From positions 1-50,886 of the forward strand of contig JASJEC010000086.1 in assembly GCA_030064845.1 (NCBI GenBank): a stretch of 50,886 nucleotides of DNA, read 5' to 3'. A model generated the notes under the pieces. It had not been told where the DNA came from and searched no databases. It saw nothing but the letters and a program-made list of their open reading frames with translations. Positions 15,794-24,036 of this stretch are shown one piece after another (position 1 is the stretch's first letter; each line of letters opens with the position of its first letter). The position numbers and the translations under genes are program-made. Source of the stretch: Kiloniellales bacterium. Lineage in GTDB: Bacteria; Pseudomonadota; Alphaproteobacteria; Kiloniellales; JAKSDN01.

Positions 15794-17691
15794 TGGCCCA
15801 CGCCTCGGCGCTGATCGAGAGTGATATCGACGCTTATCTACAATCCCAGGAAGCGAAGAGCCTGCTGCGCTTCATCACCTGCGGCAGCGTCGACGACGGC
15901 AAGTCGACGCTGATCGGTCGGCTGCTCTACGACACCAAACTGATCTTTGAAGACCAGCTGGAGGCGCTGGGCAGCGACAGCAAGAAGTTCGGCACCCAGG
16001 GTGAATCGATCGACTTGGCGCTTCTGGTCGATGGCCTGCAGGCCGAGCGCGAGCAGGGCATCACGATCGACGTCGCCTACCGCTTCTTTTCGACCGACAA
16101 GCGCAAGTTCATCGTCGCCGACACGCCAGGCCACGAGCAGTACACGCGCAACATGGCGACCGGCGCCTCGACCGCCGACCTGGCCGTCATTCTGGTCGAT
16201 GCGCGCAAGGGTGTTCTGACCCAGACCCGGCGCCACAGCTACATCGTCAATCTGCTTGGGATCAGGCAGGTGATCCTGGCAGTCAACAAGATGGACCTGG
16301 TGAACTACGACCAGGAACGCTTCGAGGAGATCGCGACGGACTACCGGACCTTCGCCGGCGAGATCGGGCTGGGCGATATCCGTGCCATACCGATATCGGC
16401 CCTGACTGGTGACAACGTCTTCTCCGCCAGCAAGACGATGTCCTGGTACCAGGGGCCGTCGCTGCTGCAATCGCTCGAGACCGCTCCGGTCGCCGCGGAC
16501 CGCGTGGACAGCCCTTTCCGGCTCCCCGTTCAATGGGTCAACCGGCCGAATTCGGAGTTCCGCGGCTACAGCGGCACCGTCGCTTCGGGGCGTATCAAGC
16601 CCGGCGATACCGTGGTGGTCTGCCCGGCCGAGCGGTCGAGTACGGTCACCCGCATCGTGACCGCCGAAGGCGATCTCGAGGAAGCCCGCGCCGGACAGGC
16701 CGTGACGCTGGTCTTGGCCGACGACATCGACGTCAGCCGGGGCGATGTCATCGCCGAGAGTGCGCGGCCGGCCCAGCACACCGATCAGTTCGCGGCGCAT
16801 CTGCTCTGGATGCACGACGACCCCATGCTGCCAGAGCGCCAGTACCTCATGAAGGCGGGCACCTGCGGTGCGACCGCCGCCGTGACCGACCTGCGTTACA
16901 AGATCAACGTCAATACCCTGGAACATGTTGCGGCCAAGACCCTCGAGCTGAACGAGGTGGCCTACTGCAACTTCAGCCTAGACCGGTCGATCGCCTTCGA
17001 TCCCTATGCCGAGAACCGGGATACGGGAAGTTTCATTCTGATCGACCGCTTCACCAACGCCACGGTGGGCGCGGGCATGATCGACTTCGGCCTGCGCCGG
17101 GCGACCAACCTGACCTGGCACGAGATGGCCGTGGACAAGACCACCCGCGCCCGGCAGAAGACCCAGAAGCCTTGCGTGCTCTGGTTCACCGGCCTCTCGG
17201 GATCGGGAAAGTCGACCGCCGCCAACCGGGTCGAACAGAAGCTCCTGGCCATGGGCCGCCACACCTATCTGCTGGACGGCGACAACGTGCGCCACGGCCT
17301 GAACCGGGACCTGGGCTTCACCGACCACGACAGGGTTGAGAACATCCGCAGGGTCGGCGAAGTCGCCAGGCTCTTCGTCGACGCCGGCACCGTCGTTCTG
17401 GTGTCCTTCATCTCGCCGTTCCGCAGCGAGCGGCGCATGGCCCGCGAGCTGGTTGAGGCGGACGAGTTCATCGAGGTCTTCATGGACACGCCCCTGGATG
17501 TCTGCGAATCGCGCGATCCCAAGGGCCTCTACAAGCGGGCCCGGGCGGGAAAGATCAAGAATTTCACCGGCGTGGACTCCGATTATGAGCCGCCGGAGCA
17601 GGCGGAGATCGTGCTGAAAAGCGCCGATCACGATGTCGAAGCGCTGGCCGACCAGGTGATCACGTACCTGAAGAAGGGCGGTTACGTCTGA
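15793..17691 (+). CDS. cysNC: Bifunctional sulfate adenylyltransferase subunit 1 / adenylylsulfate kinase
   Basis: 632 aa fusion. The N-terminal CysN GTPase has the P-loop GSVDDGKST (31-39), the switch region with [13 protein letters not shown] (109-121) and NKMD (165-168), followed by EF-Tu-like beta-barrels. After a short linker, the CysC APS kinase starts near residue 458 with P-loop GLSGSGKST (467-475), [12 protein letters not shown] and [15 protein letters not shown]. The CysC part phosphorylates APS to PAPS. NC fusions are standard in alphaproteobacteria (NodQ-like) and can supply either cysteine synthesis or sulfation. A cysK fragment lies at the far right of the window. An inverted repeat at the stop codon may end the transcript. 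Confidence 0.96.
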   Translation: MAHASALIESDIDAYLQSQEAKSLLRFITCGSVDDGKSTLIGRLLYDTKLIFEDQLEALGSDSKKFGTQGESIDLALLVDGLQAEREQGITIDVAYRFFSTDKRKFIVADTPGHEQYTRNMATGASTADLAVILVDARKGVLTQTRRHSYIVNLLGIRQVILAVNKMDLVNYDQERFEEIATDYRTFAGEIGLGDIRAIPISALTGDNVFSASKTMSWYQGPSLLQSLETAPVAADRVDSPFRLPVQWVNRPNSEFRGYSGTVASGRIKPGDTVVVCPAERSSTVTRIVTAEGDLEEARAGQAVTLVLADDIDVSRGDVIAESARPAQHTDQFAAHLLWMHDDPMLPERQYLMKAGTCGATAAVTDLRYKINVNTLEHVAAKTLELNEVAYCNFSLDRSIAFDPYAENRDTGSFILIDRFTNATVGAGMIDFGLRRATNLTWHEMAVDKTTRARQKTQKPCVLWFTGLSGSGKSTAANRVEQKLLAMGRHTYLLDGDNVRHGLNRDLGFTDHDRVENIRRVGEVARLFVDAGTVVLVSFISPFRSERRMARELVEADEFIEVFMDTPLDVCESRDPKGLYKRARAGKIKNFTGVDSDYEPPEQAEIVLKSADHDVEALADQVITYLKKGGYV

Positions 17692-17745
17692 GCCGCACCC
17701 GGGCTGATCAGGCTGGGGCAGAAGCCTGCCACGGTCTGCGGCTCA
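17689..17745. terminator. Inverted repeat joining two convergent stop codons (candidate bidirectional terminator)
   Basis: TGAGCCGCA (17689-17697) and TGCGGCTCA (17737-17745) are perfect inverted copies. The first begins with the cysNC TGA stop; the second ends with the complement of the stop of the convergent lipoprotein gene. A smaller inner hairpin AGGCT/AGCCT lies between. There is no T-tract, so it may be Rho-assisted or simply protect 3' ends. Confidence 0.45.
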
Positions 17746-18846
17746 ATAGCCGCCGGGCGCGTTGCCGGTGCGGTCGGCCTGTATAAGCTCGGCCGGGGCG
17801 CCGGGAATGAAGGTCTTTTCCACGAAGCGGTAGACCTCTTCCTGGAGGGTGCCGGCTCCGAGGAAGGTCATCGACATGAAGGCCATCTTGTGATCGTAGA
17901 GATAGGCGATTCGCTCCGGCTGGCCCATGGCCTGCCTGAGCTGCTCGCGGCCGGGGCGCGGCATGCAGGTGTCGTGCTCCGCTTCGATGATCAGGATCCG
18001 CCGCGGGTCGATTCGCGTGCGGTAGCGGCCCGGTTCGATCGGCGCGAGCGGCCCTTCGATCCTCTCGCGGTATTCCTCGACGCTCCAGCCGAAGCGTTCC
18101 ATGGCCGCGGTGCGCAGATCTTCCAGCATGCTGTCGCAGGCCGAGAACACGCCGGGCAGGTCAGCGCCGCCCATGACCAGGATCCCGGCGCCGAGGCGCG
18201 GTTCGTGCGCCAGGGTCAGGCTCGCGGCGACCGCGCTGACCGAGAACCCGACCAGGCCGATGCGGTCCTGGTCGATGCCCGGTTGCCGTCGCGCCCAGTC
18301 GACGATCCGGCGGATGTCGTTCACGGTATTGATCATCCGGACGACGTTGCGATCCATCCGGTCGAAGAACTCTGCCTCGCTGACGGCGGCTGCGTTGCCC
18401 TCCCAATCGAACAGGAAGTTCTCGCCGTGCACCTGAAGGATCTCGACCTCGCCACCGCTTCTGTCCATTACGTGCGAGGCCAGGGTGTTCGAGGGAAAGG
18501 TGTACTTGCCCCAGATCGGCAGAATGATGATCAGGGGCTTCTCGCCGGTTGACGTGCTCCTGTAGTATCGCGCGGTCACCAGGTTTCCTTCCTGGCCGTT
18601 CCCGCCGGTCGCGGGCCACGCCAAGGCTCTGACCTCATAGCCTTCGGTCTCGCCCTCCGCCTCGACGGTAGGCGCGGCGAAGCTGGCCTTGTAGTCGTAG
18701 CGGCTGGGGCCGAGCGCTGCGGGCACCAGCCGCGGCGTTTCGACTCCGGCGACATAGGGCGTGTGCACCCGCGCTGAACAGCCGGACAGCCAGAGCGCCG
18801 CGACCGTGACGGCAAAGGCGGCCTTGCAAAGCGAAGCTCGGTTCAT
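17743..18846 (-). CDS. Lipoprotein with alpha/beta-hydrolase fold (dienelactone hydrolase/esterase-like)
   Basis: 367 aa. A signal peptide ends in the lipobox LSGC with Cys23 as the lipidated residue, so the protein should be membrane-anchored in the periplasm or outer membrane. The mature part reads as an alpha/beta hydrolase: a strand LIIILPIWGKY, the nucleophile elbow GFSVSA (Ser), an acid in IIEAEHDTCMP and a likely His in YLYDHKMAF. The substrate is unknown; the fold suits an esterase or acyl hydrolase. It converges on cysNC, and its upstream region is unusually AT-rich. Confidence 0.72.
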   Translation of the reverse strand: MNRASLCKAAFAVTVAALWLSGCSARVHTPYVAGVETPRLVPAALGPSRYDYKASFAAPTVEAEGETEGYEVRALAWPATGGNGQEGNLVTARYYRSTSTGEKPLIIILPIWGKYTFPSNTLASHVMDRSGGEVEILQVHGENFLFDWEGNAAAVSEAEFFDRMDRNVVRMINTVNDIRRIVDWARRQPGIDQDRIGLVGFSVSAVAASLTLAHEPRLGAGILVMGGADLPGVFSACDSMLEDLRTAAMERFGWSVEEYRERIEGPLAPIEPGRYRTRIDPRRILIIEAEHDTCMPRPGREQLRQAMGQPERIAYLYDHKMAFMSMTFLGAGTLQEEVYRFVEKTFIPGAPAELIQADRTGNAPGGY

Positions 18847-19079
18847 CGCGTCCGACGGGTCCCGCGGCGTGAAAGGGAGCCCCGAACTTACGGACCCGTG
18901 CTTGCGTCTTTCTTAATTCGGAAAGTAATTCTTGCGATGGGACCGTGTGAAAAATTTTTATCTACAATCCAATACAAGTGTTCGAGTAGAAACAGATCTA
19001 CTATCCATCTCTTCTATGAAAACGTGTGTGGTGCAGAGAAAAGAGCCGTGATTTTACTTCAGGCGCCCCGGCTTGGCCG

Positions 19080-19724
19080 TCAAAGCGTGCTTTTCTCGAG
19101 CCGATGCGCGGATCCCGCATAGCTTTCGATCGCCGCGACAACTTCATCGAGGCTGCGTCTGGCGCCATGCTGAAGATACGCCATGGCGCGCAGCGATGCC
19201 TCGTGCGCCGCCTCGCTGGATCCGGCGACACAGTCTTCGACCACCCGGCAGAAGTAGTCGTGCTGATGGCCATCGACGAAGGTGTAGTGGACGCAGACAT
19301 CGGTCAAACCGCCGACCATGATCAGCGTCTGGGCGCCCAGGCCCTTGAGCAGGATCTCCAGGTCGGTGCCGAAGAAACAGGAATAGCGGCGCTTGCGAAT
19401 GGTGTAGTCCTCGGCGCCGACACCCAGGCGCGCTGCGTACTCCGTACCGGCGTTTCCTTCCAGGCAATGAACGTCCTCGACCCCATCAAGCTCACGGCCG
19501 AAATCGACGAGGTCCCTGCGGTGCGCCTCCTGAACGAAGATCACCGGGACCCCGCAGGCACGGGCCTTCTCGATCATGGCGAGGGCACGGTTCATGCGCT
19601 CGGCATAGCCCGGCATATGAGGGATCGCGGCATCTTCGCTGGAATGGAAGCTGCCTTCCTGGATATCGATCACCAGGAGGGCCGGCCGGCCCTCGATCAA
19701 CGCGCGCTTTGGTTCTTCGGTCAT
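19080..19724 (-). CDS. Isochorismatase-family cysteine hydrolase
   Basis: 214 aa. The catalytic triad of this family is visible: Asp20 (ALLVIDIQEGSF), Lys111 (YTIRKRRYSCFFGT) and Cys144 in VGGLTDVCVHYT. FFGTDLEILLKGLGAQTLIMVGG is the usual segment before the nucleophile. Members hydrolyse amides, carbamates or biuret-like compounds, or isochorismate. It is divergent, 137 bp away, from a livHMGF-type importer. That arrangement suggests the transporter brings in an amide or urea-like nitrogen compound, as inference only. Confidence 0.85.
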   Translation of the reverse strand: MTEEPKRALIEGRPALLVIDIQEGSFHSSEDAAIPHMPGYAERMNRALAMIEKARACGVPVIFVQEAHRRDLVDFGRELDGVEDVHCLEGNAGTEYAARLGVGAEDYTIRKRRYSCFFGTDLEILLKGLGAQTLIMVGGLTDVCVHYTFVDGHQHDYFCRVVEDCVAGSSEAAHEASLRAMAYLQHGARRSLDEVVAAIESYAGSAHRLEKSTL

Positions 19725-19784
19725 GGCCCTCGAACTCCTCCATCACCGCCGGAAACCAGTCTAGGTCCGGGCGAAAGGCTTCCA

Positions 19785-19819
19785 CAAGCTGTTGAAAGCT
19801 TGCAGCTTGGGCCTATCCT
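19785..19819 (+). promoter_or_regulatory. Candidate promoter and overlapping operator of the liv-type operon
   Basis: TTGAAA (19792-19797) and TATCCT (19814-19819) are separated by 16 bp, a good sigma-70-type pair, 43 bp before the permease start. CAAGCTG (19785-19791) and CAGCTTG (19803-19809) form a perfect 7-bp inverted repeat straddling the -35 box, where a repressor or activator dimer would bind. No regulator gene is adjacent. Confidence 0.5.
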
Positions 19820-19861
19820 GGCGCCCTCGCCGTAGCGCGCCCCATTCAGAGGCCGTCCCCC

Positions 19862-20782
19862 ATGTCCTGGCTGCTGCTTGCCGAACAGATCCTGAACGGT
19901 CTCCAGTTCGGCATGATGCTGTTTCTCATGGCGGCCGGCCTGACGCTGGTCTTCGGCATCATGAACCTGATCAACCTGGCCCACGGGTCCCTCTACATGG
20001 TCGGTGCCTACGTCTGCGCGAGCGTGACCGACTGGACCGGATCCTTTCTGCTCGGTCTGCTCGCCGCGCTGCCGGCCGCGGCCCTGGTCGGCGCCGCCGT
20101 CGAGATCGTCGCCTTGCGGCGGCTCTACGACCGCGATCACCTGGACCAGGTGCTCGCGACCTTCGGCCTGATTTTGTTCTTCAACGAAGCGGCGAAGATG
20201 CTCTGGGGCGCGCAGCCGCTCTACCTGACCATTCCGCATTGGCTCTCGGGGTCGGTCGAGATCATTCCCGGTGCGCCCTATCCGGCCTATCGCCTGGCGA
20301 TCATTCTGGTCGGCGCGGCGGTCGCGCTCCTGCTCTATCTCCTGATCGGCAAGACGCGTCTCGGCATGCTGATTCGCGCCGGCGCGACGTCGCGGGAGAT
20401 CGTCGCCGCCATGGGCGTCGACATTCGTCTTCTCTACACCCTGGTCTTCGCGCTCGGCGCGATGCTGGCCGGTCTGGCCGGCGCGTTGATCGGGCCGCTT
20501 CAGTCGGTCGAGGTCGGTATGGGCGAGGGCATCCTCATCCTGACTTTCGTCGTCATCGTCATCGGCGGCATCGGCTCGATCAAGGGCGCGCTGATCGCGG
20601 CGCTGCTGGTCGGCCTGGTCGATACCCTGGGACGCGCCTTTCTGCCCAGTCTCTTCGGCCTCTTCATGGACCCGTCAGCCGCCAACGGCGTCGGGGCCTC
20701 CCTGGCCTCCATGGCGATCTACATCCTGATGGCGCTGGTCCTGGTCCTGCGCCCCAGGGGACTGTTCCCGGCCAATGGCTAG
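19862..20782 (+). CDS. livH: Branched-chain amino acid-type ABC transporter permease (LivH family)
   Basis: 306 aa with about eight transmembrane segments. It begins LLAEQILNGLQFGMMLFLMAAGLTLVFGIMN and continues INLAHGSLYMVGAY, the LivH hallmark. The EAA-type coupling region is near GKTRLGMLIRAGATSREIVAAMGVD, and GGIGSIKGALIAALLVG is near the C-terminus. It pairs with LivM, LivG and LivF encoded next. Related systems import branched-chain amino acids, urea, amides or aromatic acids; the binding protein that would define the substrate is missing here. Its 3' end overlaps livM by 8 bp. Confidence 0.9.
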   Translation: MSWLLLAEQILNGLQFGMMLFLMAAGLTLVFGIMNLINLAHGSLYMVGAYVCASVTDWTGSFLLGLLAALPAAALVGAAVEIVALRRLYDRDHLDQVLATFGLILFFNEAAKMLWGAQPLYLTIPHWLSGSVEIIPGAPYPAYRLAIILVGAAVALLLYLLIGKTRLGMLIRAGATSREIVAAMGVDIRLLYTLVFALGAMLAGLAGALIGPLQSVEVGMGEGILILTFVVIVIGGIGSIKGALIAALLVGLVDTLGRAFLPSLFGLFMDPSAANGVGASLASMAIYILMALVLVLRPRGLFPANG

Positions 20783-21776
20783 AGGTGCTCGGCTCGATCG
20801 GCCGACCACCGTCGCCGCCGTCGTTGTCGCCGCTCTCGTGGCGGCGCCGCTGATCGCCGCGGCGTTCGACGAGCCCTACTACATCGGGCTGCTCAGCAGG
20901 GTCGTGATCTTCGCGCTGGCGGCGGTCAGCCTCAACCTGATCCTCGGTTACGGCGGCATGGTGTCCCTCGGCCACGCCGCGTTCTTCGGCATTGGCGGCT
21001 ACGTGACCGGTGCCCTCTCGTTCCATGCCTTCGAGGGCAGCGCGGTCTTGACCTGGCCGCTCACCCTGCCGGGGAGCGACCAGGTCCTGGTTTTCTGGTT
21101 CGGCGCCGTGGCGGTCGCGGTGCCGGCCGCGCTCGTGATCGGCGCGCTCTGCCTGCGCACCAGTGGCGTCTACTTCATCATGATCACGCTCGCCTTCGCC
21201 CAGATGCTGTTCTATCTCTTCATCTCGTTTCAGCGCTACGGCGGCGAGGACGGCCTCTCCCTGTTCCAGCGCGGCCGCCTGTTCGGGGCCGAGCTGGAAT
21301 CCGATCTCGCCTTCTACTTCGTCTGCCTCTCGCTGCTACTGGTCTATCTCGGCGTCTGCAAGCGCCTCGTGGACTCCCGCTTCGGCATGGTGATTCAGGC
21401 GGCCAGGCAGAACGAGGCCCGACTGCGCTCTCTCGGCTTCGATCCCTATCCCTACCGCCTCTGCTGCTTCGTCATCTCGGCCGTCGGCGGCGCCTTGGCG
21501 GGCAGCCTCATGGTCGACCTGGACGGATTCGTATCGCCGGCGCTCCTCGCCTGGACCCGCTCGGGCGAGATCCTGGTCATGGTCATACTCGGCGGCATGG
21601 GGTCGCTGATCGGGCCGGTGCTCGGCGCCGCCGCCTTTGTCTTTCTCGAGACGGTCATCTCTTCCTACACCGAGCATTGGATGGCGGTCTTCGGGCCGCT
21701 GCTGCTGCTGGTCGTGCTCTTCGCCCGGGGCGGCCTGCACGGCTGGCTGGCCGGACGGCGGGGCGGTCATGGCTGA
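20775..21776 (+). CDS. livM: Branched-chain amino acid-type ABC transporter permease (LivM family)
   Basis: 333 aa with about nine membrane segments. LivM markers include SLNLILGYGGMVSLGHAAFFGIGGY, LCLRTSGVYFIMITLAFAQM, the loop SRFGMVIQAARQNEARLRSLGFDPYPYRL and GGMGSLIGPVLGAA. It forms the membrane channel with LivH. The start codon lies inside the end of livH and the stop overlaps the livG start, so all four genes should be translated from one message. Confidence 0.9.
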   Translation: MARGARLDRPTTVAAVVVAALVAAPLIAAAFDEPYYIGLLSRVVIFALAAVSLNLILGYGGMVSLGHAAFFGIGGYVTGALSFHAFEGSAVLTWPLTLPGSDQVLVFWFGAVAVAVPAALVIGALCLRTSGVYFIMITLAFAQMLFYLFISFQRYGGEDGLSLFQRGRLFGAELESDLAFYFVCLSLLLVYLGVCKRLVDSRFGMVIQAARQNEARLRSLGFDPYPYRLCCFVISAVGGALAGSLMVDLDGFVSPALLAWTRSGEILVMVILGGMGSLIGPVLGAAAFVFLETVISSYTEHWMAVFGPLLLLVVLFARGGLHGWLAGRRGGHG

Positions 21777-22518
21777 GCCGGTTCTTCGGGTCGAAGGCCT
21801 CAGCAAGAGCTTCGGCGCGATCCGCGCCAGCGATTCCCTGTCGCTCGAGGTCGCTGCGCAAGAGATTCACGCGGTCATCGGGCCGAACGGCGCCGGCAAG
21901 ACGACGCTGATCGCCCAACTCGCCGGTGAAATCGCGCCCGACGAGGGCCGGATCTGGTTCCACGGCCGGGACGTGACAGCCTTGGCGAGCCACCGGCGGG
22001 CCCGGCTCGGCCTGGCGCGCAGCTTCCAGATCACCTCGATCTTTCCAAGCTTTTCCGCCGAGGACAACGTCGCTCTCGCGATCCAGGCGCGCAGCGGCCG
22101 GAGCTTCCGGTTCTGGCGCCCGGCGCGCCGCGATCCGGCGCTGCGCGAGCCGGCGCGCGAGATGCTGGAACGGGTCGGTCTCGGTGCCCGGGCCAGCGCG
22201 CCGGCCGCGATCCTGTCCCACGGCGAGCACCGCCTCCTGGAGATTGCCATGGCGCTCGCGGTTGAGCCGAAACTGCTGCTGCTCGACGAGCCCATGGCGG
22301 GGATGGGCGGTGCCGACACCGCACGGATGGTCGAGCTCCTGCGCACGCTCAAATCGCGGGCCGCCATGCTGCTGGTCGAGCACGACATGGACGCCGTCTT
22401 CGCACTGGCCGACCGCATCACCGTGCTGGTCTACGGCCGGGTCATCGCGAGCGGCCCGCCAGCCGCCGTGCGCGCCGACCCGGCCGTGCGGGAAGCCTAT
22501 CTTGGGGAGCCGGCATGA
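21769..22518 (+). CDS. livG: ABC transporter ATP-binding protein (LivG family)
   Basis: 249 aa. It has Walker A GPNGAGKTT, the signature LSHGEHR (variant of LSGGQ, typical of LivG as LSYGEQR), Walker B LLLLDEPMAGM and the H-loop LLVEHDMDAVFALADR. LivG features include the long insertion between Walker A and the signature (RSFQITSIFPSFSAEDNVALAIQ). The ATG at 21769 overlaps the livM stop (ATGGCTGA), and the gene ends in the ATGA that starts livF. Confidence 0.92.
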   Translation: MAEPVLRVEGLSKSFGAIRASDSLSLEVAAQEIHAVIGPNGAGKTTLIAQLAGEIAPDEGRIWFHGRDVTALASHRRARLGLARSFQITSIFPSFSAEDNVALAIQARSGRSFRFWRPARRDPALREPAREMLERVGLGARASAPAAILSHGEHRLLEIAMALAVEPKLLLLDEPMAGMGGADTARMVELLRTLKSRAAMLLVEHDMDAVFALADRITVLVYGRVIASGPPAAVRADPAVREAYLGEPA

Positions 22519-23219
22519 TCCTCGCCGTCGAAGGGCTCGAGGCCGGCTACGGCCGCAGCCAGGTCCTCTTCGGGGTCGATCTGGCGGTCGGCGCGGGCGA
22601 GGTCGTGACCTTGATGGGCCGCAACGGCATGGGAAAGACCACCACCGTGAAGGCGATCCTGCAGATGCTGCGGCCGATCGCCGGCACGGTCACCTTCCTG
22701 GGGGACCGCCTCGACCGTCTGCCGAGCCACCGGGCGGCGCAGCGCGGTCTCGGGCTGGTGCCGGAGGGGCGCCAAGTGTTCCCCACGCTGACCGTCCACG
22801 AGAACCTGGTGGCGACGGCGCGGCCCGGGCCGGACGGCCGGCGCGCCTGGACCGAGGAGCGGGTCTACGGCCTCTTCCCCCGCCTGAAGGAGCGCGCGGC
22901 GCAATTCGGCCGCACGCTCTCCGGCGGCGAACAGCAGATGCTCGCGATCGGCCGGGCGCTCATGACCAATCCAGCGCTGCTGATCCTGGACGAGGCGACA
23001 GAGGGCCTGGCGCCGCTGGTCCGCCAGGAGATCTGGGCCTGTCTCCGTCGGCTCAAGGCCGAGGGGCAGTCGATCCTGGTGATCGACAAGAACCTGGCCG
23101 ATCTCTGCGCGCTCGCGGACCGCCACTACATCATGGAGAAGGGCAGGGTGGTCTGGTCCGGCGATTCCAGCGCCCTGCGGGCCGAACCCGCGGTCGCGCA
23201 GCGATACCTCGGCGTCTGA
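22515..23219 (+). CDS. livF: ABC transporter ATP-binding protein (LivF family)
   Basis: 234 aa. It has Walker A GRNGMGKTT, the LivF-specific GLVPEGRQVFPTLTVHENL, signature LSGGEQQ, Walker B LLILDEATEGL and a switch region with VIDKNLADLCALADR. The usual His of the H-loop is replaced by Lys-Asn in this alignment (VEHNL becomes IDKNL), seen in some LivF proteins of amide/urea-type systems. It is the last gene of the livHMGF unit and converges on the CBS-domain gene with a 7-bp gap. Confidence 0.92.
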   Translation: MILAVEGLEAGYGRSQVLFGVDLAVGAGEVVTLMGRNGMGKTTTVKAILQMLRPIAGTVTFLGDRLDRLPSHRAAQRGLGLVPEGRQVFPTLTVHENLVATARPGPDGRRAWTEERVYGLFPRLKERAAQFGRTLSGGEQQMLAIGRALMTNPALLILDEATEGLAPLVRQEIWACLRRLKAEGQSILVIDKNLADLCALADRHYIMEKGRVVWSGDSSALRAEPAVAQRYLGV

Positions 23220-23226
23220 GCGGCCG

Positions 23227-23661
23227 TCAGGCCCTGCCGACGATGTAGTCGCGCAGGACGTGGGTCTCGGTCTCCAGCTCCTCGAGCCGGTTCTTCACCA
23301 CGTCGCCGATGCTGACGATACCGGCGAGCTTGCCTTCCGCCATGACCGGCAGGTGCCGGATCCGGCTACGGGTCATCTCACCCATGATCTCCTCGACGCT
23401 CGCGTCCGGGCCGCAGGTCTTGACGTCGGTGGTCATCAGGTCGGCGACCTTCATCTGCAGCAGGGCCGCGCCGTGCTCGGGCAGGCCTCGGACGATATCC
23501 CGCTCGGAGATGATGCCCGCGGCCGACCGACCGTCGTCGCTTACTACGAGCGCGCCGACCCCTTCCAACTTCAGCCTGTGCAGAACCGTTTCGATGGTCG
23601 CGTCCGAACTGGTCGTCGCGACCTCGTCTCCCTTAGCGGTCAACAAATCACGCACCTTCAT
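23227..23661 (-). CDS. CBS-domain protein
   Basis: 144 aa made almost entirely of two CBS motifs. The first is MKVRDLLTAKGDEVATTSSDATIETVLHRL and on to RSAAGIISERDIVRGL. The second is VADLMTTDVKTCGPDASVEEIMGEMTRSRIRHLPV followed by GIVSIGDVVKNRLEE. Such stand-alone CBS pairs bind adenine nucleotides and are widespread in alphaproteobacteria, often as stress or energy-status sensors. The ATG at 23661 has an excellent AAAGGAGG; a start at 23859 would add an Arg/Pro-rich non-homologous tail. Likely monocistronic. Confidence 0.88.
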   Translation of the reverse strand: MKVRDLLTAKGDEVATTSSDATIETVLHRLKLEGVGALVVSDDGRSAAGIISERDIVRGLPEHGAALLQMKVADLMTTDVKTCGPDASVEEIMGEMTRSRIRHLPVMAEGKLAGIVSIGDVVKNRLEELETETHVLRDYIVGRA

Positions 23662-23953
23662 GGCCTGGCCTCCTTTCCCGGCGGCCGGGCCCTGGCGGGG
23701 TGCGATATCGCACGCCGCCCCGCAGGCCCGACGTGGCTGTTCTGGTTTCGGACGCGGGCGGCGCCTGGGCCGGCGCGGCGCCGGTCGAAACCAGGTCTTA
23801 TGGCCGCAAATGTTCGGTCGTCGAGGGCGTCCCGCTTGAACCCGACCGCATTGCGACAAACCTAGAGTGTAATACCAAAGCCCGGGCCTTTGTAGGGGCT
23901 TATCCGAGGCGCTTTCTTTGAGCGCGTTACTTGGTGTACCCTTTTTACCACAA

Positions 23954-24035
23954 TGGCTGGGGTGCCGAGCGCTTTCGTGCCGGCTGAGAACACACCCATT
24001 GAACCTGATCTGGATTATGCCAGCGAAGGGAGCCT
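23954..24035 (+). promoter_or_regulatory. TPP riboswitch (THI element)
   Basis: Conserved thi-box elements occur in order: GGGGTGCC (from about 23959), GGCTGAGA with the invariant CTGAGA at 23984-23989, ACCC, then GAACCTGATCTGG and TATGCCAGCGAAGGGA up to 24031. The final AAGGGA also serves as the ribosome-binding site for the GTG at 24037. Ligand binding would therefore hide the Shine-Dalgarno, consistent with translational control as in most proteobacterial TPP switches. It controls thiOSGE. Confidence 0.95.
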
Positions 24036-24036
24036 C

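Noticed and set aside
18898..19122. A 74-codon plus-strand frame in the AT-rich intergenic stretch
   Set aside because: No ribosome-binding site was seen, and it runs into the isochorismatase-like gene in antisense.
23953..24036. An ATG start for thiO within the riboswitch
   Set aside because: The bases encode the conserved aptamer, and the extra residues match no ThiO family members.
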